DNA of 38,151 nucleotides from Bacteroidota bacterium (GTDB lineage Bacteria > Bacteroidota > Bacteroidia > B-17B0 > Aurantibacillaceae): the NCBI GenBank assembly GCA_013816615.1, contig JACDED010000027.1, positions 1 to 38,151 on the forward strand, given 5' to 3'. Shown piece by piece: positions 24,080 through 31,962 of the stretch. The position numbers and the translations under genes were made by a program. Every line of letters starts with the position of its first letter. The first letter of the stretch is position 1. The notes under the pieces were generated by a model. That model saw only the letters and a program-made list of their open reading frames with translations. It was not told where the DNA came from and did not search any database.

Positions 24080-24605
24080 TTATTTGTCAATTTGATAAAT
24101 AAAAACATCCTGCTCAAACCATTTCGTTTGTTTTGTTTTTACAAGATTATTTTTAAGCGCAACTTTTTGAGACTTGATATTATTAATATTTATAATGGAA
24201 ATGATCGATGTTGCCTGGTTGTTCTTGAAACCAAAGTCAATAAATAATTTAGCAGCTTCCGGCGCGTAACCCTGTCCCCAATATTTTCTAAATACATGGT
24301 ACCCAACTTCAACTTGTTGTTCTCCATCCAACTCCGGCGCTAAAAGGCCACTGTCCAACAAATTCATTTGTGTTTTTGTTTATTAATGCATGCAAACCGT
24401 AACGCTGGTCCTTATAGCGACTTAATTGTTTTTCGATCCAGGCAGTTGCCCTTTCTTTAGGCGAAGAGAAATCAGGGTTCGGTAAAAATTCAACAGCTTC
24501 TTCGTCCTAGAAAAATTTTGTCCAAAGGTCAATATCGTTTAAGGTTAATTTTCTTGTACGTAATCGTGCTGATTCTAAATTATCTGAATAAATATAATTT
24601 GTCAT
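24080..24605 (-). pseudogene. Broken RimJ/RimL-type GNAT acetyltransferase
   Basis: Read from the ATG at 24605 the frame gives MTNYIYSDNLESARLRTRKL then NDIDLWTKFF, hits TAG at 24509-24507, and continues with DEEAVEFLPNPDFSSPKERA, all typical of RimJ/RimL GNATs. At about 24350 the frame shifts: after EFVGQ, only one base separates CAG from GGC where a codon is expected. The remaining GNAT core (VGYHVFRKYWGQGYAPEAAKLFIDFGF) is in a different frame. Two independent lesions point to a decayed gene, though two assembly errors cannot be excluded. It starts 10 bp after the VOC gene's stop. Confidence 0.85.
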
Positions 24606-24615
24606 AATATGTCCG

Positions 24616-25137
24616 CTATTTCGTTGTCTTACTCCCCATTTGTTTACCCAGTTTATCGTACTCAATATCATTGGGTTCCCAGAGCTCTAATTTGTTTCCT
24701 TCAAGATCGAGAATATGAACAAACTTACCATATTCGTAAACTGCGATCGTATCTAAAACGGTGACGTTATTCTTTTTCAAGTCATCAACAAGTGATATTA
24801 AATTTTCAACCCTGTAGTTGATCATAAAATCTTTTGTTGAAGGCTCAAAGTATTTTGTTTTTTCATTGAAAGCACTCCATTGTGTAAACCCTTTTTTGGT
24901 AGTATCTGCACCCTGGCGCCATTCAAACACTGCACCATATTGGTTGGTATTTAAGCCAAGGTTTGTTTTATACCACTCTTTAATTTTTTTAGGGTCTTTA
25001 CATTTAAAAAAAATGCCGCCAATACCTGTTACTTTTTTCTTTTCGGGTATTTCGTTCTTCTCTGTTAGTATGCTCTTAAATGCGAAACCGGAAAGGAAGG
25101 CTGTTGCAATGATGAGAAGTAAGGTTGTTTTTTTCAT
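24616..25137 (-). CDS. VOC (glyoxalase/bleomycin resistance) family protein with N-terminal signal/anchor
   Basis: A 173-residue protein. Residues 1-22 form a hydrophobic export signal or anchor (MKKTTLLLIIATAFLSGFAF). A single VOC-type half then follows: VTGIGGIFFKCKDPKKIKEWY, LGLNTNQYGAVFEWRQG, VENLISLVDDLKKNNV and KFVHILDLEGNKLELWEPND, the final Glu being the usual metal-ligand position. Most VOC proteins are cytosolic, so the leader is unusual. Function undefined; it could be a lyase, dioxygenase or binding protein. It sits between paiB-like and broken GNAT genes. Confidence 0.8.
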   Translation of the reverse strand: MKKTTLLLIIATAFLSGFAFKSILTEKNEIPEKKKVTGIGGIFFKCKDPKKIKEWYKTNLGLNTNQYGAVFEWRQGADTTKKGFTQWSAFNEKTKYFEPSTKDFMINYRVENLISLVDDLKKNNVTVLDTIAVYEYGKFVHILDLEGNKLELWEPNDIEYDKLGKQMGSKTTK

Positions 25138-25177
25138 TTGTTTAGTTTTTGAATTAATTTATCGCTTTTAAATTAAT

Positions 25178-25828
25178 TTAAGCTTTTTCTATTTTGCCAG
25201 GAAATACCTGGTGAATTCTTTTTTCCATTTCGGATGCAATAACCTGCCCTGCTTCATCTTGTTGTTTAAGTTTTGCTATGATATTTTTATAGCTCACGTA
25301 GTCTCTATCCTGGCTCAATTTAAAAACCGTATCCATTTCTGTTATTTCAATTTCAAAAGCCACAATGTAGGGCATAGCTCTTTGTATAAACTCCTTTGGT
25401 AAATTATCAAAAATTGTGCTTGAGTCTTTATTAAAATTTTCAAAGTGAAGACTTACCTTTCTCAATACATCTTCTAATGCGTTATCATCTAAAAATTTTA
25501 TTGTTCCTTTTGCATGCACGCTCATATAATTCCAGGTAGAAGGGATATGAGGGTTGCTATACCAGGTACCGCTTACATAAGTATGATGCCCGGTGAATAC
25601 TGCAAGAATATTACTGTTGTGTAAAAATGTTTTATGGTGGTCTGTATTTTTCATGATGTGACCGCTTAAAATTTTCTTTCCATTTTTCTCTTCAATAAAA
25701 AGAGGGATCTGTGTAGCAATTGGTTTATTTTCTGAATCGCAGCCTGTTAAAAAGGCAAATGGATATTTAGCAACAAATTGTTTAATTATTTGAGGATCGT
25801 TTTCTTTGTGATGTGGTAGGTTGTACAT
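25178..25828 (-). CDS. PaiB-like FMN-binding protein
   Basis: A 216-residue protein matching the PaiB (FMN-binding split-barrel, PF04299-type) family: MYNLPHHKENDPQIIKQFVAKYPFAFL, PIATQIPLF, LSGHIMKNTDHHKTF, AVFTGHHTYVSGTWYSNP, VPTWNY-like STWNYMSVHAKG, and YIVAFEIEITEMDTVFKLSQDRD. PaiB in Bacillus is linked to sporulation and protease regulation; in other phyla the role is unclear. It is nine bases from the upstream HEPN-like gene, so both are probably one transcript. Confidence 0.85.
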   Translation of the reverse strand: MYNLPHHKENDPQIIKQFVAKYPFAFLTGCDSENKPIATQIPLFIEEKNGKKILSGHIMKNTDHHKTFLHNSNILAVFTGHHTYVSGTWYSNPHIPSTWNYMSVHAKGTIKFLDDNALEDVLRKVSLHFENFNKDSSTIFDNLPKEFIQRAMPYIVAFEIEITEMDTVFKLSQDRDYVSYKNIIAKLKQQDEAGQVIASEMEKRIHQVFPGKIEKA

Positions 25829-25837
25829 AGAAAAGGG

Positions 25838-26503
25838 TTAAATTTGAGTAATTATTTTAATTTCATTCGCATAATTATATGATGCAATACGCATTCTTTC
25901 TAAAAAAGAATTCCAAAAAATAAAATCAATATCTCTCCAATAATTTTTTGGACCTTTCATTGTTGAAACAGTTGATCCATGAATGATTTCATAAGTGGTG
26001 CCATCAGCATGTCCAATAGCCTTATCCCTAGCAAGTATGATTTTAGTTTTAAGTATTCCGAATTTTTCTTTTTCTTCTTGGGTTTGAAAAACACGATCAA
26101 GAATTATTGACAGATGCTCATCTTTGAAAGTTTTATTGTTTTCAGCTACGCTTCCAGATAAGCTATTTCCAGACGTAAAAACTTGACAAAAGTAAATAAT
26201 TGCTAACTCAATTGCTGTATCATACGTTTGAGCACACTCTGACCAGGTTGGGAAAACTTGAGAATGAAGTTCATTGAATAGGGTTTGATGAGAACTTTTA
26301 GTGCTACCTTCTTTATAATCAGGTTGCGTTTTAGCAAATTCCTGTAATCTTTTAAAATAATCTTCCATTTCATCTATTCGAAATTTTTCTCTTTTTGCTT
26401 CTTCAGCTCTGAATGCTAACTTTAGCAAATATTGGGTTTGTAATATAGCATTAGCCCATAACCATAATCTACCAACTTGCTCATTTTCAGTTTTTTGATT
26501 CAT
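25838..26503 (-). CDS. Unknown all-helical protein with a HEPN-like R-x5-H motif
   Basis: A 221-residue, mostly helical protein. Near its end, residues 157-168 read LARDKAIGHADG, with Arg159 and His165. This resembles the R-x4-6-H catalytic motif of HEPN ribonucleases, including the RNK..AHSD wording of AbiU2-like proteins. No signal peptide. It lies 42 bp after the methyltransferase gene and nine bases before the PaiB-like gene. Base composition looks more A/T-rich than the housekeeping genes. HEPN assignment rests on one motif and predicted helices, so it is tentative. Confidence 0.5.
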   Translation of the reverse strand: MNQKTENEQVGRLWLWANAILQTQYLLKLAFRAEEAKREKFRIDEMEDYFKRLQEFAKTQPDYKEGSTKSSHQTLFNELHSQVFPTWSECAQTYDTAIELAIIYFCQVFTSGNSLSGSVAENNKTFKDEHLSIILDRVFQTQEEKEKFGILKTKIILARDKAIGHADGTTYEIIHGSTVSTMKGPKNYWRDIDFIFWNSFLERMRIASYNYANEIKIITQI

Positions 26504-26545
26504 TGTTTTGTCAATTATTTAACTCAATTTTTTTGTGCGCTGGTT

Positions 26546-27277
26546 TTATTTTTTTTTAAATATTGCGATTAAATCAGATTGACTTTTATCTTTCAAATAG
26601 TTCTTTTTTAAATTATTAATTTCATTGACGGGAACATCACATAATCTGATAACTTCGTCGAGCCAATCACTTACGAAAGTTTTATCTTCAATACTATCCT
26701 TTTTTTCTATTTCAGCAAGATAAATTCTCTCGAACTCAATTTCAATGAAAATATTATTTAAATCATCAACATTAAAATAGTGTTTATAATATAAATTATT
26801 CTCAGGATTTTCAGGATTGTTTGCGTAAAATTTGTCAGAGTGAACTTCGATGTAAATAAGTGACCCACTCGTTGTGTAGTTTGTAATATCTTTTATAATT
26901 TCTTTACATTTTTGAAGGCTAAAAAAATGTAATATATTTGAAAGAATAATTAGAGAGTAAATATTTTGTGGAATCGCTTCATCTGGAAAATTAAGTTTCA
27001 AGAAACTCCAGTTTGTAATTGTAAATTTCGGTTGGTTCAAAAGTCTTTTGCTTAAATAGTCTAATTGCTCTTGCTCATTATCTATCGCATAAATAAATTT
27101 TTCTGAACCTGAAAACTCTAATAGAAGTGCAGATTGCCCACATCCAATGTCAATTATAGGCCCATCAATTATTTCCGCTACGTATTCACGTAGGGGATTA
27201 TGTTTTTGCTTCATTATCTTATCATTAGAAAATTTATTAAAATAGAGATTCCAATAAATTTTCATATCATCTTTCAT
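26546..27277 (-). CDS. Class I SAM-dependent methyltransferase
   Basis: A 243-residue protein with a Rossmann SAM site: IIDIGCGQSALLLEF at 41-55, acidic FIYAIDNEQEQLDYL (motif II), NWSFLKLNFPDE, and NIYSLIILSNILHFF as motif IV/post. There is no N-4/N-6 DNA methylase DPPY motif, so DNA modification is unlikely. The substrate is unknown; a small molecule or tellurite/thiol-like acceptor are common choices for this type. It is A/T-rich by eye compared with neighbours. The mksB terminator at 27313-27349 separates it from the condensin-like operon. Confidence 0.78.
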   Translation of the reverse strand: MKDDMKIYWNLYFNKFSNDKIMKQKHNPLREYVAEIIDGPIIDIGCGQSALLLEFSGSEKFIYAIDNEQEQLDYLSKRLLNQPKFTITNWSFLKLNFPDEAIPQNIYSLIILSNILHFFSLQKCKEIIKDITNYTTSGSLIYIEVHSDKFYANNPENPENNLYYKHYFNVDDLNNIFIEIEFERIYLAEIEKKDSIEDKTFVSDWLDEVIRLCDVPVNEINNLKKNYLKDKSQSDLIAIFKKK

Positions 27278-27312
27278 TATATTTTTTTAACTTGTTTGTA
27301 TAGTGTTATAAA

Positions 27313-27349
27313 AAAACCACCCTTATTTTTTATATCTAAGGATGGTTTT
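27313..27349 (-). terminator. Rho-independent terminator of the condensin-like operon
   Basis: Read on the minus strand AAAACCATCCTTA (27349-27337) pairs with TAAGGGTGGTTTT (27325-27313) and continues in T's. The one imperfect pair is U-G in minus-strand RNA but C-A in plus-strand RNA, so it serves the minus strand. It lies 25 bp after the stop codon of the SMC-like gene. Confidence 0.82.
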
Positions 27350-27373
27350 CAATTTCAAATTATTTATTATTAA

Positions 27374-30300
27374 TTAAGCCTCAACTTCAGTAACAATACT
27401 TGGGAAGATACGCACGTTGTTGTTCTCTTCTCTTCTGAATTGGTATGTGTATTTATAATGGCTTTCTAATCCAGATTTATTTGGGAGACCGTTGATCATC
27501 ATAATATTTCTGTTCTTGGCAAAGCGTAATAACTCACGTAAGTAATGCGCAGAGATCTGGCCTACCTCGTCAATGATACAATGTACTTTAAAGTCAGAGC
27601 TGCTACGGTGTGACGATTCTTTAATAAATACGTGGAGTAGGGTAATGTAAATAATTGCTTTTACAAGAATGTCCGTTCCGGTACTACCAATGCTGTCAAT
27701 TTTATGCGTCCAGCCGGTTTCGTTCATACCTTCTTTAATGTTGAACTTCAATTCAAAAAGATCCTGTAAACGAATTTCTTCCTGCTCTTGTTCTTTAATA
27801 GCAGAGCTTAACTGGTCTAATAATTTAACGGCACGCCCGCTGATCTCACGTTTTTGACCTGTTGCAAAATCAGTATTAAATAAACCTTCGTTGTAAACCA
27901 ATCCATTCTCTTCACGGAATTCCTGTACACGTTTTAATAAACGGTATACTTTATTATCCGATTCTTCCAAACGAATTTTAATGAACTCAATTAATTTGCT
28001 TTCTTCAAATTCTGCTTTCTTAAAATCTTCTGCAATTAAAGTAATAATGTGTTGGATCTTATCTTTTTGTCCGCTTAGTTCTTTTACTTTAGTAGCAATA
28101 CTATCGGTTACCAAACCAATTTGTGTAGCGGTCTCCGCAATTGATAATTCAATTTTATTTTCGTTAATGAATGAGCGTAGGTTTTGTGCGAAACGTTCGT
28201 ATTCACCCTGCGATGCATCGTTACGGATCACAAAGTTAAAGTGGTTATCCAGTTTAAATTTACCGGCAAATTCATTTACATAACGTTGAAACGCGCCATA
28301 CTCTTCATTAAAGTGTGAATCGTTCTTTAATAATTGTGTACAAAGGTCCATAATGTTATAGTTCGTACGTTTTGCTTCTGCACGTTCTATAATATCTGAG
28401 TATTTTGTATATACCGGTGTTTCACGGAAGTTATTAGAGTAAAAATTAATACCGTTGTTAAAGTCAATTAATTCTTCATCAAAGGCACGTTTTTGTTTAT
28501 TCAATTCCATACGTTTGGTATTGAACTTACGTGTTGCTTCTTCAATTTGTGTGGTAAGGTCGTTATTGCTTTTTACGAACTCTTCTTTCTTCTGAATAAA
28601 ATCGGGCATTTTATCAAAGATCTCGCGTTTATCTTTTAAATAATCGCTTACAATTTGCGCGTATTGTTCAATTTCCTTTAATGCTTCCTGTATCTCTTTC
28701 ATACGGGTTTCAACACCTTTTAATTGTTTGGCATCAACACCTTTGCTCTTAAAGTTCGTTTCTTTTTCTTTTGATAACTGATCTTCTTTGTCTTCGTAAT
28801 CTTTAACCTGGTTTTTCTTTTCTACTTCCAGTTCAGAGATCTCAGTTTCCTGTCTTTCTTTTAACTCAGCTAAACGTTCTTCGTTATACACTTTTAATTT
28901 ATTGAATTGATTGTCAAAATCGCTCAGTAAATTATTTTTCTTTTTATTTAAGATCGCTAATTCTTCTTCAATAATGTTTAAGCGCTGGCGGTTGCCTGTT
29001 AAAGATTGCTCTACTTCAATACCGGCTTTGCTTCTCCATTCTTCTAATTCGCTTCCTAATTTATGTTCTCGTTTATCGGCTAATTCTAAAGAGTAGGTAA
29101 GTACCTTAACATCTTCTTTCATTTCGCCTAATTGTTTGCCGAATTTATCGGCCGCTAACATTTTCTCTTCGTTATTAGCAGTTTGAAAAACATTTAACGA
29201 TTCTTCAAGATCACGAATTTGCGCTGTGCGTTCGTTCTTTTCAAATTGATATTCTTCAATAGACTTAGAAACAACTTCAACAGTTTCTAGATTTAAGCTG
29301 ATGCCATATAATGTATCAGCAGCTTCCTGTTTCATTTCAGGAGTTATATCAGTGCGGAATAATAATTTTTCGTTTACTACTTTACCAATATTGTTATGCC
29401 AGTTCTTTACATTCTTTTCTAAGAATCCATAGAATGCATCGTGTTGTACATTTAACTTCGTTTCAATTTCCTTGATCTCATTTTTAATTTTGATGATCTC
29501 GTTATTGGTTTGGTTAACACGGTTGCTTAAAGATGTTTTTAATTTTACCTCTAATGCTTCCCACTCACGTTGCAGGGTTTGCACCATGTTTTGTTTAATA
29601 GCACGCTCAGACTTGTTTTTGTAACTAACAGCGCGGAGTTCGGCTAATTCGCTTTCAAGATCTTTAATTTCCTGCTCATAAAAACGGGTAGTGCGAATTA
29701 CTTTTTCTTCACTTTTTAATTCGTTGAATTCAATTTGTTTTGCTGTTACTTCTGCATTTACTTCGCTAAAATTCTCATCGCGTTTTTGTTTTAATTCACC
29801 ATCGCGCTTGTTGTATTCGTTCTTTTGAAGTAATTGTAATTCGTTATAGTGATTGAAAATTTCGCTGGTGCGTGAATTGATCTTATTAATGTAAGCTGTT
29901 TTATCGTTACGTAATTGCTCGATCAAACTCGAGTATTTCATTTCAATACTGGCTACATTGGATGTTAAGCTCTCGTATTCACGACGCGCAATGTTCAATT
30001 CTACCTGTAGTTTTTCGCGCTCCTGGTTTTTCTCCAACGCTTCTTCTACATTTTGTTCTTTATACGCTTTTAATTTTTTGTTGGCATCACGAATGGTACG
30101 GTCATAATAACCGATCTCTTCACGAATATCATTTTGTTTGCTTTCAATATTTTCTTTTAAGGTATCGTGCTCTTCCGTTAATTTATCTAATTCTTCTTCT
30201 TTCTTTTTAGAAGCGTCACGAATAGATTCATTTTGAGTTTCCGCAAAACGTAAACTGCTGCCTAATTTATCAGCCATTTCCATTTGCGCGCCTTTTAGCA

Positions 30301-31060
30301 TATGCACCTGGTCGTATTTTTTATCGATCATCTCAATTAATTGTTGAGATTCTTTTTTCAAATACGTTTCAATATCAGTGTACTTCTCATTAAACTGGCG
30401 TAACTGGCGTTCTACCTGCTCTAATTTAATAGAACTGCTTTCTGAAGTTAATGAGTTGGCAATAAAATCTTTTATAAAGCGTGAATCTACACTGCTTTTA
30501 GAAGATAAGAATACATTGGTAATAGATTTTGGAATGTTTTGATATTTCTCATTTCCTTTTAGTAAATAGAATTTCGATAATTGTTTATCTGTTTCTGTTC
30601 CGTAAATAACATTACGGTAACGCTCAAACGTATCAACCTGGTTAGAGATATAAATACCGCGTTTTTCAAAATTAGCAATGATCTCTTTTATTTTCATGGC
30701 CTCATCGTTGGCCGTGAAAAAGAAATCAGGGTTGTAAGGTGCATCCACAAAACGAAAAACCAATTTATTATGACGGTATGCCATAACAAAAAATGATTTA
30801 TCTTCGGTTGCTATTTCATATATTAAATAAGAATTCTCGTAACGGAAATAGTGTTCCTCAAATGGTTTTTGTGAGGCCGAAATACCTAAACCACGGCTAT
30901 TGGCGCTATAAAAGAAAAGAATAGCACGTTGCAACGAGGTCTTACCAAAGTTATTGGTTCCTACAAAACAGGTGTTACCGCTCAGCTCAATATCCGCGTA
31001 CTTAACGTTGGCAATATTTATTTCTACAATTCTGTTTAATATTCTACAGTTATTTTCCAT
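27374..31060 (-). CDS. SMC-like ATPase of the MksB/JetC (Wadjet condensin) type
   Basis: A 1228-residue protein. The Walker A is GTNNFGKTS at 34-42. About 210-550 and 620-1000 are long charged coiled coils, broken near 555-610 by a compact hinge-like segment (FYGFLEKNVKNWHNNIGKVV). The ABC-signature-like GSTGTDILVKA begins at about 1125, and Walker B is CIIDEVGQIS with Asp1164-Glu1165. Size, short hinge and the IIDEVGxIS ending fit MksB/JetC-type SMC-like ATPases better than canonical Smc (no LSGGE) or RecN. Such ATPases form rings that extrude DNA loops. Third gene of a three-gene set on the minus strand, after the MksE- and MksF-like genes. Confidence 0.68.
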   Translation of the reverse strand: MENNCRILNRIVEINIANVKYADIELSGNTCFVGTNNFGKTSLQRAILFFYSANSRGLGISASQKPFEEHYFRYENSYLIYEIATEDKSFFVMAYRHNKLVFRFVDAPYNPDFFFTANDEAMKIKEIIANFEKRGIYISNQVDTFERYRNVIYGTETDKQLSKFYLLKGNEKYQNIPKSITNVFLSSKSSVDSRFIKDFIANSLTSESSSIKLEQVERQLRQFNEKYTDIETYLKKESQQLIEMIDKKYDQVHMLKGAQMEMADKLGSSLRFAETQNESIRDASKKKEEELDKLTEEHDTLKENIESKQNDIREEIGYYDRTIRDANKKLKAYKEQNVEEALEKNQEREKLQVELNIARREYESLTSNVASIEMKYSSLIEQLRNDKTAYINKINSRTSEIFNHYNELQLLQKNEYNKRDGELKQKRDENFSEVNAEVTAKQIEFNELKSEEKVIRTTRFYEQEIKDLESELAELRAVSYKNKSERAIKQNMVQTLQREWEALEVKLKTSLSNRVNQTNNEIIKIKNEIKEIETKLNVQHDAFYGFLEKNVKNWHNNIGKVVNEKLLFRTDITPEMKQEAADTLYGISLNLETVEVVSKSIEEYQFEKNERTAQIRDLEESLNVFQTANNEEKMLAADKFGKQLGEMKEDVKVLTYSLELADKREHKLGSELEEWRSKAGIEVEQSLTGNRQRLNIIEEELAILNKKKNNLLSDFDNQFNKLKVYNEERLAELKERQETEISELEVEKKNQVKDYEDKEDQLSKEKETNFKSKGVDAKQLKGVETRMKEIQEALKEIEQYAQIVSDYLKDKREIFDKMPDFIQKKEEFVKSNNDLTTQIEEATRKFNTKRMELNKQKRAFDEELIDFNNGINFYSNNFRETPVYTKYSDIIERAEAKRTNYNIMDLCTQLLKNDSHFNEEYGAFQRYVNEFAGKFKLDNHFNFVIRNDASQGEYERFAQNLRSFINENKIELSIAETATQIGLVTDSIATKVKELSGQKDKIQHIITLIAEDFKKAEFEESKLIEFIKIRLEESDNKVYRLLKRVQEFREENGLVYNEGLFNTDFATGQKREISGRAVKLLDQLSSAIKEQEQEEIRLQDLFELKFNIKEGMNETGWTHKIDSIGSTGTDILVKAIIYITLLHVFIKESSHRSSSDFKVHCIIDEVGQISAHYLRELLRFAKNRNIMMINGLPNKSGLESHYKYTYQFRREENNNVRIFPSIVTEVEA

Positions 31061-31091
31061 CTTCTATTTAAATTCTTTTTAACTTTCATTT

Positions 31092-31231
31092 TGTCATTCC
31101 GACATTAGGAGGAATCTGTTTAGAGAGATGCTTCCTTCGTCAGCATGACATTCTTTTTTTTTACTTTCATTTTGTCATTCCGACATTAGGAGGAATCTGT
31201 TTAGAGGGATGCTTCCTTCGTCAGTATGACA
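31092..31231. repeat. Tandem pair of 59-nt palindromic elements in the mksE-mksB gap
   Basis: Two almost identical 59-nt units at 31092-31150 and 31173-31231, 81 bp apart, each beginning TGTCATTCCGAC and ending GTCAG(C/T)ATGACA, so each is itself an imperfect inverted repeat. They differ at about two positions, and the flanking ACTTTCATTT is repeated too. Such TGTCATTCCGAC palindromes are a common intergenic element in Bacteroidota, to my recollection. They sit within the 209-bp gap between the MksE- and MksB-like genes, so in the transcript they form two hairpins. Confidence 0.8.
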
Positions 31232-31269
31232 ATTTGCTTTTTCTAATCCTATTAACTTTTCGCTATTAA

Positions 31270-31875
31270 CTAGTTATAAATTAATCCCTGTGCATCATCA
31301 CTGTTCCCGGTGTCTTCATAAATTGCAACCGAATTAATTACATCCAGTAAATACGAATACGAATCCAACACTTTATACGATTCTGTTTTTTCGTCTTCTA
31401 ATTCTAAAAAAGAATCACGGCTCATCAGATCACAGATCTCGCGCACTTTATTGTGTAAAGTTTCTGAACGGTACAAAGGAATTTTTTGTAATTTTTGTTT
31501 CAAACGTACATTCGCGTTACACTCTTCAGCAATTTCACCCGGACGAAAACGGCTGCCAATAGTGATCTTATTATCCATACTCGCTAAAAGATCAATAATA
31601 TCAATATAACGTTCAAAACGTTCTAATTTTTTTTCGATCTCAGAGTTTGGTTCATTTAATTTTGAGAAATAGAAAAAATTATTTCCACGCTCAATGTTGT
31701 AACGGATCACATTAAAATACGCCTGTAACCTGTCAAAATTATCAGGATTGTTAACGACATCGTATAAACGGTTCATCCCGTCTTTAGTACCATTGCTTGA
31801 AATGAAATTTCCACGGGCCATAATGCCAAAAATGTCGTGGGTTTGTTTCGGTAAATTAAAATCTTCTGCTAACAT
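31270..31875 (-). CDS. MksE/JetB-like small condensin subunit
   Basis: A 201-residue, soluble, mostly helical and acidic protein with no catalytic motif. It has the length and position of MksE/JetB (DUF4194-like): downstream of an MksF-sized gene and upstream of an SMC-like ATPase. Segments such as FDRLQAYFNVIRYNIERGNNFFYFSKL resemble the winged-helix and GxxFF/YFS region expected of such subunits. Assignment rests mostly on order, size and partner, not on a clear motif. It would bridge the kleisin-like and ATPase subunits. Stop to next start is 209 bp, filled with palindromes. Confidence 0.55.
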   Translation of the reverse strand: MLAEDFNLPKQTHDIFGIMARGNFISSNGTKDGMNRLYDVVNNPDNFDRLQAYFNVIRYNIERGNNFFYFSKLNEPNSEIEKKLERFERYIDIIDLLASMDNKITIGSRFRPGEIAEECNANVRLKQKLQKIPLYRSETLHNKVREICDLMSRDSFLELEDEKTESYKVLDSYSYLLDVINSVAIYEDTGNSDDAQGLIYN

Positions 31876-31924
31876 TCCTTTTATAGTTTTTAATTTTTAG
31901 TTCTTTTGTTTAATGCATTTGAGT

Positions 31925-31961
31925 TGAGTCTCTTTAGTCTTGTGTCTTGAATCTTGTATCA
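31925..31961. repeat. Degenerate heptad repeat between the mksF-like and mksE-like genes
   Basis: A period-7 pattern of TTGWRTC type: TGAGTCT (31925), then TTAGTCT, TGTGTCT, TGAATCT and TGTATCA in exact 7-bp register from 31934 to 31961. It occupies the 87-bp gap between the two genes and could pair weakly with nothing visible nearby. It resembles another Bacteroidota intergenic phrase. Confidence 0.5.
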
Positions 31962-31962
31962 A

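Noticed and set aside
22816-26503. MNT-HEPN toxin-antitoxin pair (nucleotidyltransferase plus HEPN-like protein)
   Set aside because: The two genes are more than 2 kb apart with four genes between, and both are much larger than minimal MNT and HEPN proteins.
21471-27277. Integron-like cassette array
   Set aside because: The genes share one strand and cargo-type functions, but no attC-like sites or integrase were recognised and some gaps are only 9-12 bp.
31092-31231. CRISPR or riboswitch reading of the tandem palindromes
   Set aside because: Only two units with a 22-nt gap, both palindromic, and no known aptamer wording; a dispersed repeat explains them better.
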